Assembly (NCBI RefSeq): GCF_023544445.1
Contig: NZ_JALPVJ010000012.1
Location: forward strand, 124,001 to 188,000
Direction of reading: 5' to 3'
Source of the DNA: Actinoplanes sp. M2I2
Lineage (GTDB): Bacteria; Actinomycetota; Actinomycetes; Mycobacteriales; Micromonosporaceae
Length of the DNA stretch: 64,000 bases
The notes beneath the pieces are model-generated. The model had not been told where the DNA came from, ran no database searches, and saw nothing but the letters and a program-made list of their open reading frames with translations. Below are positions 50,183-59,968 of this stretch, piece after piece; the stretch's first letter is position 1, and each line of letters starts with the position of its first letter. A program made the translations under genes and the position numbers.

Positions 50183-52659
50183 TGACCATCGCGATGCCGG
50201 ACCGGCCACTCGCCCTGGGCACCGGCAACGGCGGGATGGCGGCCCGCCGCGCCGTGGCGCGCTGGGCCTGGCGGCTGTTCCGCCGCGAGTGGCGCCAGCA
50301 GGCGATCGTGATCACCCTGCTGCTGCTCGCCGTCGCCGCGTCCACCATCGGGCTCGCCGTGGCCGGTAACGCCCCGAACGACGCCTGGATGTTCGGCGCC
50401 GCGGACCACATCGTCACCGTCGACGGCACCGGCGCGCAGCGCGACGCCGACCTCGCCCAGCTGCGCAGCAACTACGGGACGGTCGAGGTCATCGAGCACG
50501 CCAACAAGGTCCCGGTGCCCGGCAGCGCCGACGGCGTCGACCTGCGCGCCCAGGACCCCAACGGGCCGTACGGCCGCTCGATGCTGCGCCTGGACCGGGG
50601 CCGGTGGCCGCAAGGCCCCGGCGAGATCGCGGTCACCGACCGCGTGCTGAAGCTGGCCGGCCTGCACCTGGGCGGCGCTTGGAACGCCGCCGGCCGGCCG
50701 TGGACCGTTGTCGGGGTGGCGGAGAACCCCCTCAACCTCAACGAGCCGTTCGCCCTCGTCGCGCCCGGCCGGCTCGGCGCAGCGGTCAACCGCGTCGACG
50801 CCCTGCTGCAGGTGCCGCACGCGGAGTACATCGCCAAGCCCCGCCCGGACGGCGTGTCGACCCAGCGCCGCAACGACGAGACGGACTCGGCCACCACTCT
50901 TGTGCTCGTGCTCGCCACTGTCGGGCTGGTCTTCGTCGGTCTGCTGTCCGTGGCCGGGTTCCACGTCATGGCCCAGCGACGGCTACGCGCGCTAGGCATG
51001 CTCGGCGCCATCGGCGCCAGTCACCGGCACATCCGGCTGGTGATGCTGGCCAACGGACTGGCCGTCGGCGGCGGTGGGGCGCTGGCCGGCGCGTGCGTCG
51101 GCGTCGCCGGCTGGGTAGCGCTGAGCCCCGTCTTCGAGCCGCTGCTCGGCCACCGCATCGACCGGTTCGACCTGCCCTGGGGTCCACTGCTGCTCGCCGT
51201 GGCGCTGGCCACCGTGACCGCGGTGCTCGCGGCCTGGTGGCCGGCCCGGGCCGCCGCCCGCATCCCGGTCGTCGCCGCCCTCTCCGCCCGGCCTGCCCCG
51301 CCGCGCCCCGCCCACCGGTTCGCAGCCGTCGGCGTGCTGCTGCTCGCCGTCGGGCTGACCGGGCTGTACCTGTCGCAGCAGTCAAAGGCGCTTTACATCC
51401 TGAGCGGCGTGCTCATCACGGCGCTCGCGCTGCTGCTGCTCGCCCCGGTCGGCGTGGCCACCATCGGCGCCGCTGCCCGCCACGCACCCCTCGCGGCCCG
51501 GATCGCCATGCGCGACCTGGCCCGCTACCAGGCCCGCTCCGGGGCCGCACTGGCCGCGATCGCCCTGGCCATCGGCATCGCCGCCATGGTCGCTCTGAGC
51601 GCAGCCGTCACCGTGGCCAAGACCGCGGCCCCCACAGGCGGCGCCATCCCGGCCGACCAGATGATCATCTGGCTCTCCGCGGAGCGGATGAGCGGGCCCG
51701 TGCCGAGCGTCACGACCTCCGAGCTGGACGGCATGCGCCGGCACGCGGACACGATCGCCGCCGAGCTGCACGCTACGGTGCTGCCGCTGACCGGCGGTGC
51801 CGACCCCAACGGGCCGGTCGACCGCGAGAGCGGTGGCCGCGCGCCGACGGTGCTGGGCATCCGGCGCGACGCTGGTCCGGGCGAGCCGGGCGGCGTGACG
51901 TACCGCGACGTCGACATGGTCCCGATCTACGTCGCGACCCCCGGACTGCTCGCCCACTACGGCATCGAGCCGGCTGGCGTCGGCGCCGACACCGACGTCC
52001 TCACGCCGCTGGCGAGCCTGGACGGCTACGACATGGTTCCCGGTGGCAGAGGCCGCGGCCCGCAGCCGGTCCTGCAACACGTGACGCTGCCCGACTACCA
52101 GTCGCTGCCGAACGTCCTGTTCACTCAGCGCGGCATGGACAAGTTCGGCCTGACCGAGGTGCCGGTGGGCTTCCTCATCGACGCGCCGGCCAAGCTCACC
52201 GCGGCCCAGGTCGACGCCGCCCAGCAGCTCGCGTCCACCGCCGGCCTCTACGTCGAGTCCCGCCCGACCGGCGCCGACGAGACCCGCCTGGCGGCCTGGT
52301 TCACCGCCGCCGGCATCGCCGTCGCACTCGGCGTGCTCGCCATGACCGTCGGGCTCATCCGCAGCGAGACGGCCCGTGATTTGCGTACCCTCGCGGCCGC
52401 CGGGGCACGCCGGCGCACCCGCCGCGCCCTGACCGCCGCGACCGCGGGCTCGCTCGCGCTGACCGGCGGAATCATCGGGACCGCCTGCACCTACCTGGCG
52501 TTGCTGGCCTGGTACCACAAGGAGCTGCAGTGGCTGGCCCACCCGCCGCTGGTCAACTTGGCCGCCATCCTGGTCGGCCTGCCGGTCATCGCCTACATCG
52601 GAGGATGGGTGCTCACCGGACGGGAGACGAGCACGGTCGCCCGCCGGCCCCTGGACTGA
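50182..52659 (+). CDS. FtsX-type ABC exporter permease
   Basis: 825 residues from ATG 50182. A basic cytoplasmic leader, then one helix (QAIVITLLLLAVAASTIGLAVAG), a long extracytoplasmic domain, and groups of helices in two FtsX repeats: ATTLVLVLATVGLVFVGLLSVAGF, RLRALGMLGAIGASHRHIRLVML, and near the end AAGIAVALGVLAMTVGLIRSETARDLRTLAAAGARRRTRRAL (split in the window). The LGMLGAIGAS and LAAAGAR motifs are the coupling regions. The operon resembles bacitracin- or peptide-response transporters; export of a compound sensed by PadR is inference. Confidence 0.93.
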   Translation: MTIAMPDRPLALGTGNGGMAARRAVARWAWRLFRREWRQQAIVITLLLLAVAASTIGLAVAGNAPNDAWMFGAADHIVTVDGTGAQRDADLAQLRSNYGTVEVIEHANKVPVPGSADGVDLRAQDPNGPYGRSMLRLDRGRWPQGPGEIAVTDRVLKLAGLHLGGAWNAAGRPWTVVGVAENPLNLNEPFALVAPGRLGAAVNRVDALLQVPHAEYIAKPRPDGVSTQRRNDETDSATTLVLVLATVGLVFVGLLSVAGFHVMAQRRLRALGMLGAIGASHRHIRLVMLANGLAVGGGGALAGACVGVAGWVALSPVFEPLLGHRIDRFDLPWGPLLLAVALATVTAVLAAWWPARAAARIPVVAALSARPAPPRPAHRFAAVGVLLLAVGLTGLYLSQQSKALYILSGVLITALALLLLAPVGVATIGAAARHAPLAARIAMRDLARYQARSGAALAAIALAIGIAAMVALSAAVTVAKTAAPTGGAIPADQMIIWLSAERMSGPVPSVTTSELDGMRRHADTIAAELHATVLPLTGGADPNGPVDRESGGRAPTVLGIRRDAGPGEPGGVTYRDVDMVPIYVATPGLLAHYGIEPAGVGADTDVLTPLASLDGYDMVPGGRGRGPQPVLQHVTLPDYQSLPNVLFTQRGMDKFGLTEVPVGFLIDAPAKLTAAQVDAAQQLASTAGLYVESRPTGADETRLAAWFTAAGIAVALGVLAMTVGLIRSETARDLRTLAAAGARRRTRRALTAATAGSLALTGGIIGTACTYLALLAWYHKELQWLAHPPLVNLAAILVGLPVIAYIGGWVLTGRETSTVARRPLD

Positions 52660-52772
52660 CCGACGGTCAGCCAGATGAGGCCGGCCACACCGGCGATCAC
52701 GCAGTACACGATAAACGGCGTCAGGCCCCGTCTCTCGGAGGTTTGCGTCAGGAAGCGCACCGCCGGCCAGGC
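52653..52772 (-). pseudogene. Remnant of an uppP-like gene (undecaprenyl-diphosphatase)
   Basis: A stretch of 40 codons on the minus strand reads AWPAVRFLTQTSERRGLTPF then IVYCVIAGVAGLIWLTVGQS. This resembles the C-terminal transmembrane segment of UppP (VRFLxRYFxTRTLTPFxxYCxxAG). The rest of the enzyme, including its catalytic Glu/Arg region, is absent, and the fragment lies just beyond the tail of the ABC permease. The surrounding 285 bp (52660-52944) hold no other recognisable gene. It is probably a scrap left by recombination. Confidence 0.6.
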
Positions 52773-52944
52773 CGCAATCCCAGGCGGCGCCGCCGGCCAG
52801 CGCCTGACCGTGTATGCCAACGGGTCAGAGCTACTCCGCATGCCTTCGCTCCGGACGGCCTGCGGACCGGGGTACCAGTGCGTTCGAGCCATCCCGCAGC
52901 TACAGGTTCACTGCATCGCCGCGAACGGTCGGCAGCGGCCGCAC

Positions 52945-53685
52945 TTAAGCCGTCCCGGAAGGATGGCTCGGGTCCTTTCCTACGGGCGGTCCGGCATCGG
53001 CCGTGCTCGGGCCGTCCAGCAACTCAACGCCCGGCCCCATCGCCTCGGAGGGTTCGGCGAGGGTGTCTCTCACGCCGTGGCGGAACTCCCAGCCCGGCCG
53101 GTCGGCGGTGGTCGGGGCGGGGACGCCGAACAGGAGGTCGAGCTGGGCGTCGAGGGCGTCCAGCGCTTGCTCGGTGTCGTACTGGCCGCCGAGCAGATAG
53201 ACGCCCAGGCCCTCCATCAGCGCGAGCAGGCCGGCTGCCTGCTGTGGCTCGCCGCTCGGCAGCTTGGAGGCGATGAAGTGGACGAAGTCGGCCGTGCCGG
53301 GGCGCAGGCCGGCCGAGGCGGCGGGGCGCACGGCGGTGTAGGCGAGGAAGGCCAGCGCTACCCGTCCGTCCTCGCGTGCGGGCTCGTCCAGGGGCAGTAG
53401 CGCGGCGATCATCGCGCGTAGCAGGTCGCGGGGTGGCGGTTCGGCGCCGAGTGGCTCCACTGCGGCGCTGATGCGGGCCTGGCTGCGCTCGCTCACCGCG
53501 CTCAGCGCGAACGCCATCATCTCGTCCTTGGTGCGGAAGTAGTGCTGCACCATCCCGGTCGAGACGCCCGCCGCGGCGGCCACGTGGCGCAGGCTGACCG
53601 CCTCGAGTCCCTGCTCGGCGGCCACCCGCATCAGCGCGTCGGCGATCAGGCGCCGGCGGCCCTCATGGTCGACCTTCTTGGGCAT
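52945..53685 (-). CDS. TetR-family transcriptional regulator
   Basis: 246 residues from ATG 53685 (MPKKVDHEGRRRLIADALMR). The DNA-binding HTH reads VAAEQGLEAVSLRHVAAAAGVSTGMVQHYFRTKDEMMAFAL, a textbook TetR_N. The C-terminal 200 residues form the ligand-binding helices, with the last 40 (after DLLFGVPAPTTADRPG) low in complexity. It is the last gene of the operon with the RPH-like protein and a membrane protein and may autoregulate it. No separate operator was recognised. Confidence 0.92.
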   Translation of the reverse strand: MPKKVDHEGRRRLIADALMRVAAEQGLEAVSLRHVAAAAGVSTGMVQHYFRTKDEMMAFALSAVSERSQARISAAVEPLGAEPPPRDLLRAMIAALLPLDEPAREDGRVALAFLAYTAVRPAASAGLRPGTADFVHFIASKLPSGEPQQAAGLLALMEGLGVYLLGGQYDTEQALDALDAQLDLLFGVPAPTTADRPGWEFRHGVRDTLAEPSEAMGPGVELLDGPSTADAGPPVGKDPSHPSGTA

Positions 53686-53689
53686 CTCG

Positions 53690-54298
53690 TCACTCCGCGT
53701 ACGCCTCGAGGTGGTCCCGGGCGGCCCGCACCAGGCCGTCCGAGTCGTCGGCGTACAGGCGTACCTCATCGACGGCTTCGCCCGTTGCCCGGGGCACGTC
53801 CAGTACCAGCGGACGGCGCAGGCGCACGTCGATGCTGGTCTGGCTGCCCACGACGATGTGCAGCGCGCCGTCCTCGACCTGCACCGAGCGACTGGACGGC
53901 ATCGACCGGTAGCGCTTGGTGATCGAGGCGATGTCCGCCCACGGCACGGTGACGTCGAGGCCGGGCCCCATCCGGATGCGCAGGCCCTCGGCGACGACCA
54001 GATGCGGGTGCCGGATCAGGCCGCCCAGGAAGCCGAGCATCCACAACAGCCCCCACACGCTGAGCGCCAGCATGATGAGGCGGGCGGGCCCCCACGGGAT
54101 CACGTGCTTGACGATCAGGTCGAGGATCGGGATCTCCACGACCGACAGCACCAGGAAGATGCCCAGGATCGGCTTGACCACCTCCAGATAGCCGAAGGCT
54201 CGGCCGCCATGCACGTCGACGGGGCGGCGGCTCACCCAGAGGGCCAGGTTGCGCCAGGTGGCTGCCTCGGCAGCGGCGGCGCGGCGGAGAAGGCTCAT
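53690..54298 (-). CDS. Membrane protein with PH-like domain
   Basis: 202 residues from ATG 54298 (MSLLRRAAAAEA); a TTG 6 bases upstream is also possible. After a charged leader there are two membrane helices (KPILGIFLVLSVVEIPILDLIVK and LIMLALSVWGLLWMLGFLGGL). The second half (VVAEGLRIRMGPGLDVTVPWADIASITKR, then VLDVPRATGEAVDEVRLYADD) has bPH-domain-like beta strands. It lies between the RPH-like gene (2 bp gap) and the TetR gene (4 bp gap), so all three are probably translated from one message. Function unknown. Confidence 0.75.
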   Translation of the reverse strand: MSLLRRAAAAEAATWRNLALWVSRRPVDVHGGRAFGYLEVVKPILGIFLVLSVVEIPILDLIVKHVIPWGPARLIMLALSVWGLLWMLGFLGGLIRHPHLVVAEGLRIRMGPGLDVTVPWADIASITKRYRSMPSSRSVQVEDGALHIVVGSQTSIDVRLRRPLVLDVPRATGEAVDEVRLYADDSDGLVRAARDHLEAYAE

Positions 54299-54300
54299 CG

Positions 54301-56625
54301 TCAACCCTTCACGACGGTGACGGTGCCGGCCGAGGCGTCGACGGTGACGACCTGACCGGTACGAAGGTGGCGGGTTGCGCCCGGCACGCAGATGACCGCC
54401 GGGAGGCCGTACTCGCGCGCGACCGTGGGCCCGTGGGCCATCACGGCGCCGGTCTCGGTCACGAGCGCCGCCGCGGTGAGGAACAGCGGCGTCCAGCCCG
54501 GGTCGGTGGTCGACGTGACCAGCACCTCGCCCGGCTCGAGGTGGGCGGTGGCCGGGTCATGCACGACCCGGACGGGCCCGGTGGCGCGTCCGGCCGAGGC
54601 GCCCACCCCGCGCAGCGCCGCCGGGTCGTGCACGGCCGGCAGGATCGCCTCGATGTCGGTGCCGTCCGAGAGCAGGGCCACCGGCACGGAACGGCGGCAC
54701 GACTCGCGTTCGTAGACCGCACGACGGCGGGCGATCACCTCGCGGTGGTCGTCGGCCGGTGCGGCCTGTGCCGCCTGCTCGGCCTCGTCGAGGGTCAGGA
54801 ACATGATGTCGCCGGGCCGCTCGAGAACGCCGGCGTCGGTCAGGTCGGCGCCGACGGTCAGCAGGTGCCGGCGCAACTCGGCCAGGCGATACAGGCCCGC
54901 GAACTTGCCCGACTCGCGCAGCCCGGCCAGCCGCCGGGCCCGCCGCAGCAGGAACACGGCCAGCCGCCCACGGACGGGACGCCGCCTCCGGACCCGCTCG
55001 TCGAGCTCGCGCAGGGCGGCCTCGGCCCGCTCGGCCGCGCGGGCGAAACGCCGGTCGGGCGCCTGTTCGGGGTCGGTCACCCGCATCAGATTGGCCAGCG
55101 CCGCGCGCACCGGGGCCGGGTCCTCGGACCAGCGCGGAACGCCGAGATCGACCTCGGCGGCCGCCCGATGCCCGTACCTGGCCAGGAAATCCTCGAGGTC
55201 GATGTCGGCCGGGTCGTCGGCCCCCCGCGCGAGCTGCCAGAGCGCGAGGTCCATCTCGATCGTGACGTTGTGCGGCATGCCGCCGAGGACGGCCTGGACC
55301 TCCGCCGGCTGGGCGATGCCCGCGAGCAGCCGCGGGGGAAGCGCACTGGCCAGCATGCCGGCCACGATCGGCCAGATGATCGCGTCGGGGCCGTCCGACT
55401 GGTCGTGCTCGCGCACGAGCCTCAGCCGCTCGCCGGTGCTCAGGACACGGCCGTCGTCGCCGGACTCGCGGCGGATGCGCTCGACGGCGTCGTGAAGCCG
55501 TTCCCGGGCGCGGTCGGGGTTGGCCAGCGCCCCGAGGACACCGCGGACCGCCCGTCCGATCGGCGGCAGGCTCCCCTCTCGCTTCTTCCGGGTCGTCCTT
55601 TGCGGAGCGAAGCGGGGATCGTCGAGCACGTGGCGCATCGCGGCCTGGGCCCGCGGCCCGAAGTCGACCGCCATCAGCGGCACCAGCCGCCGCCGCGCGA
55701 CCGGGTCACGGACCAGGTCGGTCAGGTCGCCGTAGAGCCGGCCACCGATGTCGATGATCTCCACCCGCAGCCCCAGCGGCGCGAGCATCGCCTTGACCAG
55801 TTCCTTGAGGGTGTCCAGGCCCATCGGCGTGACCGGCTGCAGCATGCCCTGCACGTGCCCGAACTCGAAGTAGACGCGCAGAGGACCACCGGTCGGCGGA
55901 GGCGCCGGGAACAGGGTGGTGATCGGCCGCGACTGCAGGATCCACAGCTCGCCGTGCTCGTCGATCGCCCACTCGACGTCCTGCGGCGCCCCGAAAAGCT
56001 TCTGCAGCCGCTCCCCCACCGCCCACAGCGGGTCGTCGCGCCCGACCCGGCGGCGTTCCACGTCGGCCCGGCCGTCGACGACCACCGGCCCACCGCCCGC
56101 GGCCGACTCCTGCAGCATCTCGGTGCGGCATCCGCTCACCGGATCGGCCGTGAACAGCACGCCCGCCCGCACGGCGGCGACCATGCGCTGCACAACCACG
56201 CCCATCCGGATGTCCTTCACGCCCATATCGGCCACGCCCATCGGGACGCTGTCGGCCGGCCCGCCGTCGCGTCGATAGGCCGACGCGCGGGCGTTGGACG
56301 CCGAGGCACGACACGTGTCGATCGCGGCGAGCAGCGCCTCGGGACCGTGCACATCGAGGACGGTGTCGAACATGCCGGCGAAGCTGGCGCCGGGCGCGTC
56401 CTCGACGGTCGCGCTGGAGCGCACCGCCACCGCCACCGCGCCCCCACCCAGACGTTCGTACGCCTGAAGGACCTCGTCCCGTGGCACCTCGAGAACGTCG
56501 GCCGGGACGCAGAAACCGGCCGGCACCCGCTCGCGGGCCCTGAGCAACTGCCCCAGGCCGGCGGCCTTGCCCCCGACCCGCTCGACCATGCCGGCCGTGA
56601 TGTCCCGCAGATCCACGATCGCCAC
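54301..56625 (-). CDS. PEP/pyruvate-utilising protein, rifampin-phosphotransferase-like
   Basis: 774 residues from GTG 56625, preceded by GGAGGA six bases away. N-terminal ATP-grasp (PPDK_N): VGGKAAGLGQLLRARERVPAG, AVRSSATVEDAPGASFAGMFDTVLDV, VQRMVAAVRAGVLFTADPVSG, WILQSRPITTLFP. A middle alpha-helical block (about 270-680) lacks the PEP-binding barrel of PEP synthase. The last 100 residues are the swivelling His domain: VLVTSTTDPGWTPLF, ALVTETGAVMAHGPTVAREYGLPAV (phospho-His in MAHG). This ATP-middle-His order matches rifampin phosphotransferases rather than PEP synthases. An unusual triple MGV run (about residues 134-146) is inserted before VQRMV. Confidence 0.85.
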   Translation of the reverse strand: MAIVDLRDITAGMVERVGGKAAGLGQLLRARERVPAGFCVPADVLEVPRDEVLQAYERLGGGAVAVAVRSSATVEDAPGASFAGMFDTVLDVHGPEALLAAIDTCRASASNARASAYRRDGGPADSVPMGVADMGVKDIRMGVVVQRMVAAVRAGVLFTADPVSGCRTEMLQESAAGGGPVVVDGRADVERRRVGRDDPLWAVGERLQKLFGAPQDVEWAIDEHGELWILQSRPITTLFPAPPPTGGPLRVYFEFGHVQGMLQPVTPMGLDTLKELVKAMLAPLGLRVEIIDIGGRLYGDLTDLVRDPVARRRLVPLMAVDFGPRAQAAMRHVLDDPRFAPQRTTRKKREGSLPPIGRAVRGVLGALANPDRARERLHDAVERIRRESGDDGRVLSTGERLRLVREHDQSDGPDAIIWPIVAGMLASALPPRLLAGIAQPAEVQAVLGGMPHNVTIEMDLALWQLARGADDPADIDLEDFLARYGHRAAAEVDLGVPRWSEDPAPVRAALANLMRVTDPEQAPDRRFARAAERAEAALRELDERVRRRRPVRGRLAVFLLRRARRLAGLRESGKFAGLYRLAELRRHLLTVGADLTDAGVLERPGDIMFLTLDEAEQAAQAAPADDHREVIARRRAVYERESCRRSVPVALLSDGTDIEAILPAVHDPAALRGVGASAGRATGPVRVVHDPATAHLEPGEVLVTSTTDPGWTPLFLTAAALVTETGAVMAHGPTVAREYGLPAVICVPGATRHLRTGQVVTVDASAGTVTVVKG

Positions 56626-56785
56626 TGGTCCTCCTCGGCCCGTACCGGTTGGTCGGTCACAGTCTTGGCAATACGACTGCACCGCGAAGGTTAGCCGGTT
56701 TCCAATACGACTGCAACGCAAAATTTCTGGCGGCTCATTCGGGGAGGGCCCGGAACCGCGGACAGCCCCCGATCGTCTGAAGGGC

Positions 56786-57682
56786 ATGACTCGACTCCGC
56801 GGCACCCTGATCGCCGCCGCCGTTCCCCTGTTCCTGCTGGCCGCTTGCGCGCAACCCGGCGCCACCGGCGCGGGCGCGGGCGCACCGGGTTCCGGCGCGC
56901 CGGAGAGCGCCTCCGCCTCCCCCGGCGCGGGGGACGGACTCGTGGCTCGCGTCGAGTCGTTCGGCGGCTTCGTCCCGCCGGACCGTACGGTCGGGGCCCT
57001 GCCGTCGATCAGCGTCTACGCCGACGGACGGGTGATCACCGAGGGGCCGACCCCGGCCATCTATCCCGGGCCCGCGCTGCCCAACCTGCAGGTCGTCACG
57101 CTCAGCCCCGACCGGCTCCGGCAGGTCGTCAAGGAGGCCGGCGACGCCGGCGTCCGGGCCGGCACCGACTTCGGCCGGCCCAACGTCGCCGACGCGCCGA
57201 CCACCCGGGTCACGGTCACCACCGCCGAGGGCACCCAGTCGGTCGCCGTCGAGGCGCTCAACGAGGCCCAGGCCGACGACCCGATGCTCACCACCGCCCA
57301 GGAGGCTGCCCGGGCCAAGCTGGCCGGTTTCGTCGACAAGCTGGGCGACCTCGCCACCGGCGAGGACGCGGGCACCTCGGCGGCCTATCAGCCCGAGGCC
57401 GTGGCCGCGCTGGCCCGCCCGTGGACCAAGGAGACCGCCGGCGAGGGGACGCAACCCGAGATCACCTGGCCCGGGCCGGCTCTGCCCGGCGACTACCTCA
57501 ACCCCGCCTTCAAGATCGGCTGCGTGGTCGTGGACGGCGTCCAGGCCGACAAGGTGCTGGCCGCGGCCAAGAAGGCCAACCAGTTGACCCCCTGGACCGC
57601 CGACGGTCAGAAATACCTGATCACCTTCCGGCCGCTGCTGCCCGACGAGACGGGCTGCGCGCAGTTCAAGGGGAAGCGATGA
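56786..57682 (+). CDS. Secreted lipoprotein of unknown function
   Basis: 298 residues from ATG 56786. The signal peptide ends with lipobox LLAAC (Cys about 21), followed by a Gly/Ala/Ser-rich tether (GATGAGAGAPGSGAPESASA). The folded part has SISVYADGRVITEGPTPAIYPGPALPNLQ and repeated HTH-free beta/alpha stretches, with two later Cys residues (FKIGCVVVDG and ETGCAQFKG) that could pair. No enzyme signature is visible. It is anchored to the outer face of the cell membrane by prediction. Confidence 0.78.
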   Translation: MTRLRGTLIAAAVPLFLLAACAQPGATGAGAGAPGSGAPESASASPGAGDGLVARVESFGGFVPPDRTVGALPSISVYADGRVITEGPTPAIYPGPALPNLQVVTLSPDRLRQVVKEAGDAGVRAGTDFGRPNVADAPTTRVTVTTAEGTQSVAVEALNEAQADDPMLTTAQEAARAKLAGFVDKLGDLATGEDAGTSAAYQPEAVAALARPWTKETAGEGTQPEITWPGPALPGDYLNPAFKIGCVVVDGVQADKVLAAAKKANQLTPWTADGQKYLITFRPLLPDETGCAQFKGKR

Positions 57683-57745
57683 CTCCTCTCGGGGAGCCGT
57701 TCGATTCCGGCCGCGACGAGATCGCGGGGGACGACGGAATCGATC

Positions 57746-57780
57746 GCGGGCCGGAACGGACCGAGTCCGTTCCGGCCCGC
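57746..57780. terminator. Bidirectional hairpin terminator
   Basis: A perfect 15-bp stem (57746-57760 with 57766-57780) with a 5-base loop lies between the convergent lipoprotein and TMEM175 genes. It can end both transcripts. Confidence 0.72.
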
Positions 57781-57835
57781 CAGGGCTGCCGCCCGGCGTT
57801 GACCGCTCCGCGCGGACTGCGCCGCGGCTGACGCC

Positions 57836-58435
<600 letters not shown>

Positions 58436-58558
58436 CGCGTGACCGCCCTTCCCTTCCGATGACCGCCTGCGTCCAGCAAGACCGGACAGCCCCCGGAAAT
58501 GTGACCGGCTCCCGGGCACGAAGCGGATCCTGTCGTACCCCCGGCCTACCTTGTGCCC

Positions 58559-58930
58559 ATGGACATGAAGATTGAGCTCATCCCGGTGCCGGTGACCGAT
58601 GTCGACCGGGCCAAGGCCTTCTACGAGCGCGTGGGCTTCAACGCCGATCACGACCATCGCGTGCAGGAGGGCCTGCGGTTCGTGCAGCTGACCCCGCCGG
58701 GCTCGGCGTGTTCGATCGTGATCGGCGAGGGCATCACCGAGAAGCCGCCGGGCACGCAGGAGATCCAGTGTGTGGTCGCGGACGCCGAGAGAGCCCGCGC
58801 TCAGCTGATCGAGGCCGGCGTCGAGACCGGCGAGGTCGACAAGCAGCCCTGGGGCGATTTCGTCTACTTCCGCGACCCCGACGGCAACAGCTGGGCGCTG
58901 CAGGCGATGGAGATGCGCCCCAACGGCTGA
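58559..58930 (+). CDS. VOC family protein (glyoxalase superfamily)
   Basis: 123 residues from ATG 58559; a GTG six bases upstream is a possible longer start. The two beta-alpha-beta modules are KIELIPVPVTDVDRAKAFYERVGFNADHDH and QEIQCVVADAERARAQLIEAGVET, ending DFVYFRDPDGNSWALQAM. This subgroup is abundant in actinobacteria and mostly uncharacterised. It is the third VOC gene in the window. Confidence 0.87.
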   Translation: MDMKIELIPVPVTDVDRAKAFYERVGFNADHDHRVQEGLRFVQLTPPGSACSIVIGEGITEKPPGTQEIQCVVADAERARAQLIEAGVETGEVDKQPWGDFVYFRDPDGNSWALQAMEMRPNG

Positions 58931-58991
58931 CCACCGTGGAGTCACTGATCAGATGCCGACAGGCCGGAGCTGGACCGATCCGGTACCCGAT

Positions 58992-59909
58992 TCACGAGGG
59001 GCGAGATGCTCGGTAGGCGCGTGGTGACGTGCCGGTCACGCGCTTGAAAGCCGTACTCAAGGCGCTCTCCGAGCCGTAGCCGACTTCACGCGCGATCGCG
59101 GCCACCGTGTGGTCGCCCTCGCGCAGGCGGGCCGAGGCCAGTTCGATGCGCCAGTGAGTCAGGTAATCCAGCGGGCCCTGGCCGACCACCTGTTTGAAGC
59201 GGGCGGCCAGCGTCGAGCGGGACACTGCGGCCACCGCGGCCAGGTCGGCCACCGTCCAGGCGTACGCGGGCTTGCCGTGCATGGCCCGCAGGGCGGACCC
59301 GACCACGGGGTCGGCCAGGCCGGCCAGCCAACCGTCGGTGGGTGGCGCCGCGGCCAGGTGCAGGCGCAGCAGGTGGATCAGCATCACGAGCGCCAGGTGC
59401 TCGGTCAGCAGCGTCGACGCCGGCGGGTGGTCGCGGAGTTCCGCGTCGATCTGCTCGAGGGCCCAGCGCACAGCGGCCGCCGCCGTGCTGGCCCCGGGCA
59501 CGTGGACGACCGCCGGCAGTTCGTCGAGGAGCAGTTCCTGGGCTCGTTCGCCGAAGCCGAAACGGCCGCCGATCAGGAACACGTCGTCGCCTCGGCCGGC
59601 TCGCGCGACACCGTCGTCGCCGGCCGCGGCGAAGAGGGGATGCGCGGGCTCGGGCGGCACGTCGGGCGCGCCGGCCAGCGTGAACGCCACCGGTCGGGTG
59701 AGCAGGAAACAGTCGCCCGCGTGCAGTTCGATGACGCTGCCCTCGGCCAGCAGGTAGCAGCTGCCTCGGCGGACGGCGTTGAACTTGACCGCGGGAGGCG
59801 GCTCGAACGCGACCGCCCAGGTGCCGCCGGCGACCAGACCGGCGGAGAGGCTGCTGGTCACGCCGACGAGCGCGAGGACGTCATCGAGGGGATCGGACTG
59901 GACTCTCAC
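58992..59909 (-). CDS. AraC-family regulator with cupin_6 domain
   Basis: 305 residues from GTG 59909. The N-terminal cupin_6 sensor carries FEPPPAVKFNAVRRGSCYLL, LHAGDCFLLTRPVAFTL, and the middle helices VRWALEQIDAELRDHPP. The C-terminal DNA-binding domain is WTVADLAAVAAVSRSTLAARFKQVVGQGPLDYLTHWRIELASARLR plus AIAREVGYGSESALSTAFKRVTGTSPRAYR. It is divergent from the SDR gene, 59 bp away, and probably controls it. Confidence 0.92.
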   Translation of the reverse strand: MRVQSDPLDDVLALVGVTSSLSAGLVAGGTWAVAFEPPPAVKFNAVRRGSCYLLAEGSVIELHAGDCFLLTRPVAFTLAGAPDVPPEPAHPLFAAAGDDGVARAGRGDDVFLIGGRFGFGERAQELLLDELPAVVHVPGASTAAAAVRWALEQIDAELRDHPPASTLLTEHLALVMLIHLLRLHLAAAPPTDGWLAGLADPVVGSALRAMHGKPAYAWTVADLAAVAAVSRSTLAARFKQVVGQGPLDYLTHWRIELASARLREGDHTVAAIAREVGYGSESALSTAFKRVTGTSPRAYRASRPS

Positions 59910-59917
59910 GCAACTAT

Positions 59918-59946
59918 CTTGGACCTTGAGCCATTCAGCATCCAAG
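59918..59946. promoter_or_regulatory. Inverted repeat between AraC and SDR genes
   Basis: CTTGGA (59918-59923) and TCCAAG (59941-59946) form a perfect 6-bp inverted repeat with 17 bases between, filling most of the 59-bp divergent region. The AraC-type regulator or another protein could bind here. Confidence 0.35.
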
Positions 59947-59968
59947 CATCCGGGCGCACAGTGAAGCC

